Shown here in pieces: positions 44,469 through 52,210 of a stretch of DNA of 64,000 nt (its first letter is position 1; each line of letters begins with the position of its first letter). Source of the stretch: Metarhizobium sp964253915 (GTDB lineage Bacteria > Pseudomonadota > Alphaproteobacteria > Rhizobiales > Rhizobiaceae); contig NZ_CAXUSG020000001.1 of assembly GCF_964253915.1 (NCBI RefSeq), positions 744,001 through 808,000 on the forward strand. Direction: 5' to 3'. The position numbers and the translations under genes are program-made. The notes beneath the pieces were generated by a model. The model was not told where the DNA came from and searched no databases. It saw nothing but the letters and a program-made list of their open reading frames with translations.

Positions 44469-45667
44469 CCGATGTTTTCCATCCCACGACGGAAGCGGAA
44501 GCTGCCGATGTCATCCGTGTCCATGCCGAAGCGGGCAGGGCGCTTGCGCTTTTCGGCGGCAACAGCCGCAGCGGCTTCGGCAATACGGTCCGGGCCGAGG
44601 CGAGGTTGAGTGCGGCCGGTCTCTCCGGCATCATCGCCTACAATCCGGCGGAAATGGTCATCACCGCACGCGCCGGCACGCCGGTCGCGGAGATCGAGGC
44701 GGCGCTGGCCGCAAACGGCCAGATGATGTCGTTCGAACCCATGGACCATCGCCCGCTGATGGGCACGGAAGGCGAGCCGACCATTGGCGGCGTCTTTGCC
44801 GCCAATGTCTCCGGCCCGCGGCGGTTCGTGGCGGGGGCCGCCCGCGACAGCCTGCTCGGCGTGCGTTTCGTCAACGGCCGCGGCGAGATCGTTCGCAATG
44901 GCGGCCGGGTGATGAAGAATGTCACCGGTCTCGACCTCGTCAAGCTTTTGGCCGGCTCGCACGGCACGCTGGGTTTCCTGACGGAGGTCACCTTCCGCGT
45001 GCTGCCGGTGGCGAAGGCGACGGAAACCATCGTCATCTCCGGCCTCAACGATGCCGAGGCCGCGCATGCCATGGCAGCGGCCATGGCCCTGTCCGTGGAA
45101 GTCTCCGGCGCCGCGCACCTGCCGCAGAGCGTCAAGGGCCGTTTCGCCGGCGGGGCGCTGCCGGAGGGCGAGGCGACCGTGCTGCGGCTCGAAGGCCTGC
45201 CGTCGTCGGTTGCCGTCCGGGCGGAAAAACTGAGCGCCGCGATGGCGCCGTTCGGCGCGGTCAGCCGGCTCGATATGCCCGCCAGCCTGTCCCTCTGGCG
45301 CGAGATCCGCGATGTCCTGCCTTATGCGGACGGCACGAAACGCCCCGTCTGGCGCGTCTCCGTCGCACCGTCAGCCGGCCATCAGCTTGTCGCCGCGCTC
45401 CGTCTCGAAGCCGGCATCGACGCCTTTTACGACTGGCAGGGCGGCCTCGTCTGGATGCGCATGGAAGCCGATCCCGAGGCGGCACTTGTCCGCCGCTATA
45501 TCACCGCTCTCGGTGGCGGCCATGCGACTTTGATGCGCGCCTCGGAAAAGATCCGCGCCGTGACGCCCGCCTTCGAACCGCAGCCGGCTCCGGTCGCGCT
45601 TTTGTCGGCGCGGGTGAAGGAAAAGTTCGATCCGCAGGGGATTTTTAATCCGGGGAAGATGGGATGA
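44465..45667 (+). CDS. glcE: Glycolate oxidase FAD-binding subunit GlcE
   Basis: 400 residues; the ATG overlaps the glcD stop. A shorter, divergent FAD-binding protein of the same fold: 'EAGRALALFGGNSRSGFGN' near residue 24, 'NPAEMVITARAGTPVAEIEAALA' near 60, 'GEPTIGGVFAANVSGPRRFVAGAARDSLLG' near 104 (read in part), 'VTGLDLVKLLAGSHGTLGFLTEVTFRVLP' near 155. It ends 'KFDPQGIFNPGKMG', the standard family C-terminus. A 190-bp palindromic repeat separates it from glcF. Confidence 0.96.
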   Translation: MTDVFHPTTEAEAADVIRVHAEAGRALALFGGNSRSGFGNTVRAEARLSAAGLSGIIAYNPAEMVITARAGTPVAEIEAALAANGQMMSFEPMDHRPLMGTEGEPTIGGVFAANVSGPRRFVAGAARDSLLGVRFVNGRGEIVRNGGRVMKNVTGLDLVKLLAGSHGTLGFLTEVTFRVLPVAKATETIVISGLNDAEAAHAMAAAMALSVEVSGAAHLPQSVKGRFAGGALPEGEATVLRLEGLPSSVAVRAEKLSAAMAPFGAVSRLDMPASLSLWREIRDVLPYADGTKRPVWRVSVAPSAGHQLVAALRLEAGIDAFYDWQGGLVWMRMEADPEAALVRRYITALGGGHATLMRASEKIRAVTPAFEPQPAPVALLSARVKEKFDPQGIFNPGKMG

Positions 45668-45701
45668 GCGCTGCGATGTTTCGTGTTGGTGTGGCCTTGC
45701 C

Positions 45702-45892
45702 GCTTGCTCCCTCTTCTCCCCGACGGGGAGAAGGTGGCGCGCAGCGCCGGATGAGGGGGGCTCCGGTGCGGCAAGCACCCTTCGCTACGACTGGCTCACC
45801 CGTCGCTTGCGCTCGGGCCGTTCGCGGCTTTCGCCGCTCGCCCCCTCATCTGCCCTGCGGGCATCTTCTCCCCACCGGGGAGAAGAGGGCGG
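45702..45892. repeat. ~190-bp palindromic repeat, copy A, inside the glc operon
   Basis: The left part has the hairpin CTTCTCCCC-GAC-GGGGAGAAG (45713-45733) followed by a Cys/Ala-type GC stem GGCGCGCAGCGCC and GGATGAGGGGGGC. The right part has GCCCCCTCATC (45840-45850), GCCCTGCGGGC (45853-45863) and a second CTTCTCCCC-ACC-GGGGAGAAG hairpin (45865-45885). So the element is a large imperfect palindrome with a hairpin at each end. It is highly similar over its length to copy B at 56022-56212 and is inserted between glcE and glcF, 35 bp after the glcE stop. Confidence 0.85.
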
Positions 45893-45921
45893 TCGCCGCC
45901 ACCGCCGGGAGATCCTGATCG

Positions 45922-47268
45922 ATGCAAACCAACTTCACCCCCGCCCAGCTGGCCGATCCGCATGTTGCCGAATCCGAAAAAATCCTGCGCAAATGTGTGC
46001 ATTGCGGCTTCTGCACCGCCACCTGTCCCACCTATGTCACGCTGGGCGACGAACTCGACAGCCCGCGCGGCCGCATCTACCTGATCAAGGACATGCTGGA
46101 AAACGGCCGGGCGGCCGACGAGCAGGTGGTCAAGCATATTGATCGCTGCCTTTCCTGCCTTGCCTGCACCACCACCTGTCCCTCCGGCGTCGACTACATG
46201 CACCTGGTCGACCATGCCCGCGCCCATATCGAAAAGACCTACAAGCGCCCGTTGATGAACCGCCTGACGCGTGGCGTTCTCGCCATGGTGCTGCCCTATC
46301 CGGGCCGGTTCCGGCTGGCCTTGCAGCTTGCGCGCCTCGGCCGGCCGCTGGCGCCGCTGTTCGACAAGGTGGCGGCGCTGAAACCTTTCGCGGCCATGCT
46401 GCGGCTGGCGCCGAAATCCGTGCCGCCCGCTTCGGCTGCAGCGCAGCCGGCAACCCATGCCGCCAATGCGGCGCGGCGCGGGCGGGTGGCGATCCTCACC
46501 GGCTGCGCCCAGCCGGTGCTCGATCCCGGCATCAACGAGGCGACCATCGCGCTCCTGACGCGGCTGGGCGTCGAGGTGGTGGTGCCGCAGGGCGAAGGCT
46601 GCTGCGGCTCGCTGGTGCATCACATGGGCCGCGAGGAACAGGCGCTCGCCGCCGCCCGACGCAATGTCGATGCCTGGATGCGCGAAGTCGAAACCGGCGG
46701 CCTGGATGCGGTGATCATCACCGCCTCGGGCTGCGGTACGACGATCAAGGATTACGGCCACATGCTGCGGCTCGATCCGGCCTATTCGGAAAAGGCGGCG
46801 CGTGTCTCGGCACTGGCCAAGGATGTCACCGAATATCTCGCCACCCTCGACCTGCCGGCGCATATGCCGAAGGGCATCACCGTCGCCTATCATTCCGCCT
46901 GCTCGATGCAGCACGGCCAGAAGATCACGATGGCGCCGAAGCAGCTTCTGAAGGCCGCCGGTTTCACCGTCCGCGATCCGGCGGAAGGCCATCTGTGCTG
47001 CGGCTCGGCCGGCACCTACAACATCATGCAGCCGGAAATCTCGGCGCAGTTGAAGGCGCGCAAGGTGCGCAATATCGAGGCCACCAAGCCGGATCTGATC
47101 GCCACCGGCAATATCGGCTGCATCACCCAGATTGCGTCCGGCACCGGCATCCCCATCCTGCACACTGTCGAATTGTTGAACTGGGCCTATGGCGGCGACC
47201 GGCCGGCACAACTTTCCGGGGCAAAGTGGACAAGTGTGGAGCAACCGCTTAGCATCCCTGCGGAGTAG
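45922..47268 (+). CDS. glcF: Glycolate oxidase iron-sulfur subunit GlcF
   Basis: 448 residues from ATG 45922. Two 4Fe-4S motifs, 'CVHCGFCTATCP' near residue 25 and 'CLSCLACTTTCP' near 76, followed by two CCG domains ('GEGCCGSLVHHMG' near 230, 'HLCCGSAGTYNIMQPE' near 355) that bind additional clusters. It transfers electrons from GlcDE. Its start is 29 bases after the palindromic repeat; the ribosome-binding site CGGGAGA lies in between, so the repeat leaves translation signals intact but may alter expression relative to glcDE. Confidence 0.96.
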   Translation: MQTNFTPAQLADPHVAESEKILRKCVHCGFCTATCPTYVTLGDELDSPRGRIYLIKDMLENGRAADEQVVKHIDRCLSCLACTTTCPSGVDYMHLVDHARAHIEKTYKRPLMNRLTRGVLAMVLPYPGRFRLALQLARLGRPLAPLFDKVAALKPFAAMLRLAPKSVPPASAAAQPATHAANAARRGRVAILTGCAQPVLDPGINEATIALLTRLGVEVVVPQGEGCCGSLVHHMGREEQALAAARRNVDAWMREVETGGLDAVIITASGCGTTIKDYGHMLRLDPAYSEKAARVSALAKDVTEYLATLDLPAHMPKGITVAYHSACSMQHGQKITMAPKQLLKAAGFTVRDPAEGHLCCGSAGTYNIMQPEISAQLKARKVRNIEATKPDLIATGNIGCITQIASGTGIPILHTVELLNWAYGGDRPAQLSGAKWTSVEQPLSIPAE

Positions 47269-47288
47269 TACTTTCGGGGGAAAGGGCA

Positions 47289-47741
47289 ATGAGGGGTTTT
47301 GTTTTTCTGGCATGCCTGCTGTCGTCTGCGCCGGCGTTTGCAACCGGCGGCTTTTCATGCACGGCCGACGACGAGAATCTGAAATTTCTGGCGGAAAGCG
47401 GTTTTAGCTACAGCATGGGCGGACCGTTCCTGAACTTCACCGGTACGATCGATCTCGCCAAGGCATTGGCGCCGAAAGGCCTGGAACATATCAAGCTGGA
47501 TGCCGCCTCCCTGCCGCATCATTGGCTTCACGACGACGAATTGAAGCTGTCGATCTACACGGAAACCGCGGGCGAAACGCTCTCCTCGCTCGAACTCGTG
47601 GTACAGACCAAGCGCAATGCCGACGACGAAACCGTCTATGAAGGCGAGTATGTGCTGTCGATCTCGGCGGCCGAACCGATGCCGGGCTTTACCGATAATC
47701 GTCTCGAAAAACGTGGCAAAGTTACCTGTTCCGTTGGCTAA
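47289..47741 (+). CDS. Small secreted protein, unknown function (paralogue 1 of 2)
   Basis: 150 residues; GGGGGAAAGGG just before ATG 47289. Signal peptide 'MRGFVFLACLLSSAPAFA' with cleavage after about residue 18. The mature part begins 'TGGFSCTADDENLKFL' and ends 'RGKVTCSVG', so one Cys lies near each end and a disulfide closing the domain is likely. The middle alternates short strands ('LKLSIYTETAGETLSSLELVVQ'). It resembles the next gene product in layout (N-terminal YC/SC, C-terminal TCS), so the two look like diverged tandem paralogues. It follows glcF by 20 bases but is probably functionally separate. Confidence 0.78.
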   Translation: MRGFVFLACLLSSAPAFATGGFSCTADDENLKFLAESGFSYSMGGPFLNFTGTIDLAKALAPKGLEHIKLDAASLPHHWLHDDELKLSIYTETAGETLSSLELVVQTKRNADDETVYEGEYVLSISAAEPMPGFTDNRLEKRGKVTCSVG

Positions 47742-47832
47742 AAATTAGCCATTCCTTATATTGTTGTTTTCCAACGTGAAACCATGTCCGGCCGCTCCTC
47801 GTTGAGGAGGAATGTCGCGGGAGGACACGATC

Positions 47833-48330
47833 ATGTTGAAGCCAGTGCTTGTCGCCACCGTTCTTTCGATAGTCTCTGCCCTGGATGTTTCGGCAGCGGG
47901 GGAGGGACGGCTCTATTGTGCCGCAAACGACCCGACAATCGTTACCTCGTTCGAGATCGAGTTCGATGAGCAGCGTGGCGGTCAACTCAGCCATTTCAAG
48001 GGCGGCATGGAAATCAAGGATAGGAAGGTGCCGGCAGCCTTCCGCGGTTTCATCCTCGATTCACGCATGATGACGCAGCGATGGACCGAAGCCGGGACGA
48101 TGAGCTTCCGGCTCTACAAATATGCCTATACGGGTGCGGCGCTGGAAACGCTGAATGTGCAGGTGGTGCTGCGGCCCGGCGAAGGCGAGCGCTACGCCGG
48201 CCGTTATTTTCTCGCGGCGAACCGCATTCCGTCAGGGCCGGATACGGTGCAGAAACTGCTGGCAAAAGTGAGCGGCACGCTCACCTGTTCGCGCAAGACG
48301 GATGTGCAAACGCTGGCCAATTACCAGTGA
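47833..48330 (+). CDS. Small secreted protein, unknown function (paralogue 2 of 2)
   Basis: 165 residues from ATG 47833 (GGGAGGA at 47819-47825); an ATG at 47812 would add seven residues before the signal. Signal peptide 'MLKPVLVATVLSIVSALDVSA'. The mature part starts 'GEGRLYCAANDPTIVTSFEI' and nears its end with 'VSGTLTCSRK', the same Cys spacing plan as its neighbour. Predicted beta-rich periplasmic domain. Its 3' end overlaps the convergent outer-membrane protein gene by 10 bases. Confidence 0.78.
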   Translation: MLKPVLVATVLSIVSALDVSAAGEGRLYCAANDPTIVTSFEIEFDEQRGGQLSHFKGGMEIKDRKVPAAFRGFILDSRMMTQRWTEAGTMSFRLYKYAYTGAALETLNVQVVLRPGEGERYAGRYFLAANRIPSGPDTVQKLLAKVSGTLTCSRKTDVQTLANYQ

Positions 48331-48998
48331 AACGACACGCCGAGATTGACGGCGTTGGTCATCACCTTCGTTTTCAGGCTGTCGCCGCTGTCAATCGAGA
48401 CGTCGACGAAAGAATAGTTGCCCTTGTATTCGGCAAAGGCCGACCAGCGCTCGGTAAACTGGTAGGAAATACCGGCCTGCGCCTGCAGCGTCACGCCGCC
48501 ATAGGCATATTCGAACGTCTTGCCCTGCGGTCGGGTGACCTCGACATGCGGCACGTTGATGCCGACGCCGGCGCCGATGTAAGGCGTCCAGGCGCGGCCT
48601 TCCTTCTGGAAGCGGTAGAGGGCATTCGCCGTCACCAGGTTGAGGCCGTCGGAAAATTCGAAATGCGACCAGCCGGGTGATTTGTTGCGCAGCGTATCGC
48701 CATCGGCATAGACCTTGGCGTGGGTGAAATCGATCGACAGGCCGAGGTTCGGCTTTTGAAACTCGTCGAGCCACCAGGTGGCGCGCGCACCGTAATATTG
48801 CGGCGCGGTAAACGACTTTCCTTCCCAGCCCGCGGTGAACGACGAACCGTCGGAAAGGCGGATCTTGCTGTGCGGCGCCGTCTGCGCGCCGCCATAGATG
48901 GAGAACTGCATTTCTGCCCGGGCGATGGTCGGCAGGGCAAATGCGGATAGGAAAATGGCGAAGACGGGAAGACAGCGTATCGGGCGAAGGCGGCGCAT
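48321..48998 (-). CDS. Outer-membrane beta-barrel protein
   Basis: 225 residues. Signal peptide to about residue 28 ('FLSAFALPTIARA', mature start EMQFSIYGG). Amphipathic strands with aromatic belts follow: 'FSIYGGAQTAPHSKIRL', 'YYGARATWWLDE', 'LGLSIDFTHAKVYAD', 'LNLVTANALYRF', 'TPYIGAGVGINVPHVEV', 'QAQAGISYQFTERWSAFAEYKGNYS', ending 'AVNLGVSFHW' with a terminal aromatic as required for BAM insertion. It is an 8-stranded barrel of the OmpW/Omp25-like size class. Nearby L,D-transpeptidases may connect barrels of this kind to peptidoglycan in Rhizobiales, but the mature N-terminus here (Glu-Met) lacks the Ala-Asp or Gly-Asp start reported for tethered barrels. Confidence 0.88.
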   Translation of the reverse strand: MRRLRPIRCLPVFAIFLSAFALPTIARAEMQFSIYGGAQTAPHSKIRLSDGSSFTAGWEGKSFTAPQYYGARATWWLDEFQKPNLGLSIDFTHAKVYADGDTLRNKSPGWSHFEFSDGLNLVTANALYRFQKEGRAWTPYIGAGVGINVPHVEVTRPQGKTFEYAYGGVTLQAQAGISYQFTERWSAFAEYKGNYSFVDVSIDSGDSLKTKVMTNAVNLGVSFHW

Positions 48999-49112
48999 GA
49001 AAAACGATCCTGTAGCGGGAACCCGTTGATTTGCCGCAATCTAGAACCGGTTTATGTCGGCGATATCACAGCGCCGTGATGCCGCGCATGAAATCGTCGA
49101 TGTGTCGGGAAG

Positions 49113-49252
49113 GCCCCTCATCCGCCTGCCGGCACCTTCTCCCCGTACGCGGGGAGAAGGGGGTATGCCGCACCGTCCACACAATCTCAACGTTGAGCGA
49201 GGTAAGTCCCCTCTCCCCGTTTTACGGGGAGAGGGTTAGGGTGAGGGGCAGC
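49113..49252. repeat. Palindromic repeat, copy C (diverged relative of copies A and B)
   Basis: CCCCTCATCCG at the left and GTGAGGGGCAG at the right are approximately inverse. Two hairpins lie inside: CTTCTCCCCGTACGCGGGGAGAAG (49137-49160, read as inverted halves) and CCTCTCCCCGT..ACGGGGAGAGG (49210-49234). The right half of copies A/B is clearly related, but the centre differs. It fills the gap between the divergent outer-membrane and the L,D-transpeptidase genes, close to the latter's 3' end. Confidence 0.7.
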
Positions 49253-49267
49253 CCCGACATCCGTCCA

Positions 49268-49960
49268 TCAGCCGCCGAACATGGTGCGCAGAACGTCGAT
49301 GCCCTTGTCCTGGAAGGCGACCTTGCCCTGGCGGTTGCCGGGGCCGACGACGATGACCTTGGTGCCGACGCCGGCGCGGTCGTAGAGATGCTCCACGTCC
49401 TTGTTCATCATGCGGATGCAGCCCGACGACATGTTCTGGCCGATCGTCCACGGCTGGTTGGTGCCATGGATGCGGAAGATCGTGTCGCGACCGCCCTTGT
49501 AGAGATACATGGCGCGGGCGCCGAGCGGGTTGTCGACGCCGCCTTCCTGGAAGGCGGGGATCTTGCGGCCCTTGCGGGCTTCGCGGGCGATCATTTCTTT
49601 TGGCGGAACCCAATCCGGCCATTCCGCCTTGCGGCCGATCTTGACGATGCCCGACCAGCCGAAGCCGTCACGGCCCACACCGACGCCGTAGCGGGTGGCG
49701 CGGTTGTTGCCTTCGACATAGTAGAGATATTTGTTGTTGGTATCGATGATGATCGTGCCCGCCTTCTCGTCCGTCACCAGCCGCACCTTCTTGCGACGGT
49801 AGGCGGCCGAGACCTGCTTGCTCTGCACGGCAATCTCAACGACGTCGGAGCGCTGTGCGACGGCCGGAGCGTTGAGCGTGAATGCCTGGGCGGGCGGCAC
49901 GGCGATTATGCCGGCCATCGTGATCGTCACTGCCGCAAGCAGCTTCGAATATTTCGCCAT
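49268..49960 (-). CDS. L,D-transpeptidase (YkuD domain), exported, tandem copy 1
   Basis: 230 residues with a signal peptide (cleavage after 'VPPAQA' near residue 26). The YkuD domain spans about 65-205: 'TIIIDTNNKYLYYVEGNNRATRYGVGVG', 'WVPPKEMIAREA', 'NPLGARAMYLYKGG' and the active site 'RIHGTNQPWTIGQNMSSGCIRM' (read in part), with catalytic Cys near 183 and His near 167. L,D-transpeptidases make 3-3 cross-links in peptidoglycan or attach proteins to it; Rhizobiales have unusually many. A paralogue lies 140 bp upstream on the same strand. Confidence 0.93.
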   Translation of the reverse strand: MAKYSKLLAAVTITMAGIIAVPPAQAFTLNAPAVAQRSDVVEIAVQSKQVSAAYRRKKVRLVTDEKAGTIIIDTNNKYLYYVEGNNRATRYGVGVGRDGFGWSGIVKIGRKAEWPDWVPPKEMIAREARKGRKIPAFQEGGVDNPLGARAMYLYKGGRDTIFRIHGTNQPWTIGQNMSSGCIRMMNKDVEHLYDRAGVGTKVIVVGPGNRQGKVAFQDKGIDVLRTMFGG

Positions 49961-50100
49961 TGTCTTGTCCCCTCGATTTTCAAATATCTACGGCACGCTA
50001 CTTGAGCGGTCTTGCATGTTGCAAGACATGTGCCTGGTAATAAAGCATAAGTGAACGAATGGCCGGCGCTGTTCCGCAAGAAACAGGCCGGCCGTTGCCG

Positions 50101-50868
50101 TTACATCACGATTACGCGGGTTCCGACGTCCACCCGGTCGTAAAGATCGACGACATCCTCGTTGCGCATGCGGATGCAGCCGGAGGAAACGGCGTAGCCA
50201 ATGGTCCAGGGCGCGTTGGTGCCGTGGATGCGGTAGAGCGTCGAGCCGAGATACATGGCGCGGGCGCCGAGCGGGTTGGCCGAACCGCCTTCCATGGAGG
50301 CTGGCAGGTAGTGTCCCTTCGCTGCCTCGCGGGCGATCATCTCCTTCGGCGGCGTCCAGCTCGGCCATTCCGCCTTGCGGGTGATCTTGTGGGCGCCGGC
50401 CCATTCGAAGCCCGGCTTGCCGACGCCGACGCCGTAGCGCCGCGCCTGGCCGTTGCCGAGCACGAGATAGAGGAAGCGGTTGTTGGTATCGATGACGATC
50501 GTGCCGGCCTTGTGATCGCCGGGATACTCGACCATCTGCGGCAGGTACATCGGATCAAGCTTGCTCTTGATCGGCTTTTCGGCGCGCGTCATCGCCACCT
50601 GCTGCACGTCCCGCCGCTGCACGTCCTGCGTCTGGAACAGGCCGCGACGGACGACGCGACGCTGGTAGACCTGCGGCTGGGTCATCACCCGGCGGGAGGA
50701 ATAGACCCGCGGCTGCACGCCGCCGCCGAGCTGCATCAGCCACGGCGCGCTGAGATCGGCGCTGACGATGACCGGCGGCCGTTCGCGGTAACGGCCGTCA
50801 CTGGCTTCGGCAACCGTGGAAAAGGCAAGCATCAGGCTCGCCGCCAAAAGAAAAGACTTTTTCAACAT
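50101..50868 (-). CDS. L,D-transpeptidase (YkuD domain), exported, tandem copy 2
   Basis: 255 residues, signal peptide to about residue 22 ('LAFSTVAEA'). Between signal and catalytic domain is a ~75-residue Arg/Gln-rich linker ('YSSRRVMTQPQVYQRRVVRR', 'TQDVQRRDVQQ') not present in copy 1. The YkuD part has 'TIVIDTNNRFLYLVLGNGQARRYGVGVG', 'WTPPKEMIAREAAKG', and 'RIHGTNAPWTIGYAVSSGCIRM' (read in part) with the catalytic His and Cys. The basic linker may bind teichuronic-like polymers or peptidoglycan carboxyls; this is a guess. It is probably upstream of copy 1 in the same transcription direction. Confidence 0.93.
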   Translation of the reverse strand: MLKKSFLLAASLMLAFSTVAEASDGRYRERPPVIVSADLSAPWLMQLGGGVQPRVYSSRRVMTQPQVYQRRVVRRGLFQTQDVQRRDVQQVAMTRAEKPIKSKLDPMYLPQMVEYPGDHKAGTIVIDTNNRFLYLVLGNGQARRYGVGVGKPGFEWAGAHKITRKAEWPSWTPPKEMIAREAAKGHYLPASMEGGSANPLGARAMYLGSTLYRIHGTNAPWTIGYAVSSGCIRMRNEDVVDLYDRVDVGTRVIVM

Positions 50869-51081
50869 CGGGTGGACTCGCTACATTTCACCGGGTTTAA
50901 CAGGGGGCGCCCGAACGGCGTCTTGGCGGTGATCGTCGCACCGGGCCGCCAGCGAATGGTAAACAACGCTTCATTCGAATGCGAAGGGGGCGATAAACCT
51001 TTCGTCAGGGTTACCGCCCGGTTCGCAAAGACGGTAAGCAAGTGGTAAAGCTGCCTCGGCGGCGAGGGAGAGTAGGTGAGT

Positions 51082-51711
51082 ATGACGGCAGAAGGCATCA
51101 TCATCGGAAACGACGACCGTCACACTTGTTCCTGGCACGGCGGCCTGGACGATTACCGGCGCTATCATGACGAAGAGTGGGGCCGGCCGGTGACAGACGA
51201 TGTCAGGCTGTTCGAGAAGATCTGCCTGGAAGGTTTCCAGTCCGGCCTCTCCTGGCTGACCATCCTGCGCAAGCGTGAAAATTTTCGCCAGGCTTTTGCC
51301 GGTTTCGATTTCGCCGTCGTCGCGGAGTTCGATGAAACGGATATTGCCCGCTGCCTTGCCGATGCCGGCATCATCCGCCACCGCGGCAAGATCGTCTCGA
51401 CCATCAACAATGCCAAGCGGGCGCTGGCGCTGAAGGAAGAGTTCGGTTCGCTCGCCCGCTATTTCTGGAGTTTCGAGCCGGGCAGGGGCGAGCGCCCCGA
51501 TCTGGTGACGCGTGCTGTAATCGTTGCCAATCCGACGACGCCAACCTCCGTACGGCTGTCGAAAGACCTGAAAAAGCGCGGCTGGACGTTTGTCGGCCCA
51601 ACGACCATCTATGCCTTCATGCAGGCCATGGGTATGGTGAACGATCACCTCGAAGGGTGTTATTGTCGAGCCGAGGTTGAAGCGATGCGGGAGGTGCTGG
51701 AGCGGCCATGA
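51082..51711 (+). CDS. tag: DNA-3-methyladenine glycosylase I
   Basis: 209 residues from ATG 51082; a GTG at 51076 would add two. It excises 3-methyladenine from alkylated DNA. Family marks: N-terminal zinc ligand in 'HTCSWHGG', 'DYRRYHDEEWGRPVTDDVRLFEKICLEGFQSGLSWLTILRKR' (read in part, with catalytic-site Glu/Trp/Tyr), 'FVGPTTIYAFMQAMGMVNDHLEGCYCR', where His and Cys complete the zinc snap. Full length for the family. The next gene overlaps by four bases. Confidence 0.95.
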   Translation: MTAEGIIIGNDDRHTCSWHGGLDDYRRYHDEEWGRPVTDDVRLFEKICLEGFQSGLSWLTILRKRENFRQAFAGFDFAVVAEFDETDIARCLADAGIIRHRGKIVSTINNAKRALALKEEFGSLARYFWSFEPGRGERPDLVTRAVIVANPTTPTSVRLSKDLKKRGWTFVGPTTIYAFMQAMGMVNDHLEGCYCRAEVEAMREVLERP

Positions 51712-52148
51712 AGAGATTTCCGAGTCCGGCGTGTTTTGCCGCCACCTTGCTGCTTCTCTTCGGCGTCGCCGGTCCGGCTCTGGCCGACCCGCCGCACCCC
51801 AATCTCTACAAGGGCGAAAAGCTGGTGCCCATCGAGCCGCCCGTCGGCAAGCCGCTGGAGTTCAACGGCTGGACCCGCGACGGCCGCAGCCACGTCTATT
51901 CGCTGCATGTCAAGCGCGGCCAGACCGTGGGCGTCAATTTCTGGACGCCGAGCCGTTTCACCTATCTGGTGATGTTCGACGTTTCCAAACCCGATGAAGA
52001 GGCCTTCTATTCCAGCGACGAGGACGGCAACATCAAGAGCCTGACGGTTGCCAGCAATACCACCTGGCTGATCCGACCCTATTATTCGCGCGTTTCGCCG
52101 CGCCGCGGCCTCGGCGCCCCCTACAAGGTCGTCATCGATATCAAGTGA
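51708..52148 (+). CDS. Small secreted protein, unknown function, coupled to tag
   Basis: 146 residues; ATG overlaps the tag stop (ATGA). Signal peptide 'LLLLFGVAGPALA' cleaved near residue 26. The mature domain has no Cys, begins 'DPPHPNLYKGEKLVPIEPPVG' and has a central 'SHVYSLHVKRGQTVGVNFWTPSRFTYLVMFDVS' and ends 'APYKVVIDIK', a jelly-roll-like or pre-peptidase C-terminal-like beta pattern. No named family certain. Its coupling with a DNA-repair gene is probably positional. Confidence 0.75.
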   Translation: MKRFPSPACFAATLLLLFGVAGPALADPPHPNLYKGEKLVPIEPPVGKPLEFNGWTRDGRSHVYSLHVKRGQTVGVNFWTPSRFTYLVMFDVSKPDEEAFYSSDEDGNIKSLTVASNTTWLIRPYYSRVSPRRGLGAPYKVVIDIK

Positions 52149-52150
52149 CG

Positions 52151-52210
52151 CCATTCCAGCCAAAGTGCGCAGCGGTTTTTGCGCTCGGAATCGCTTGAAA
52201 ACAAAATGCT
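52151..52210. repeat. Diverged copy of the 22.9-kb palindromic repeat
   Basis: CATTCCAGC-CAAAGTGCG-CAGCGG followed by TTTTTGCGCTCGGAATCGCT matches, with a few changes, the core of the element at 22882-22983, and ends AAAATGC before the HAD gene stop. It fills exactly the convergent gap between the secreted-protein gene and the HAD gene, so it may serve as their shared 3' end. Confidence 0.65.

Noticed and set aside
45702..45892. Possible insertion sequence remnant
   Set aside because: No transposase fragment or clear target duplication was seen; the size and hairpin structure fit a non-coding palindromic repeat.
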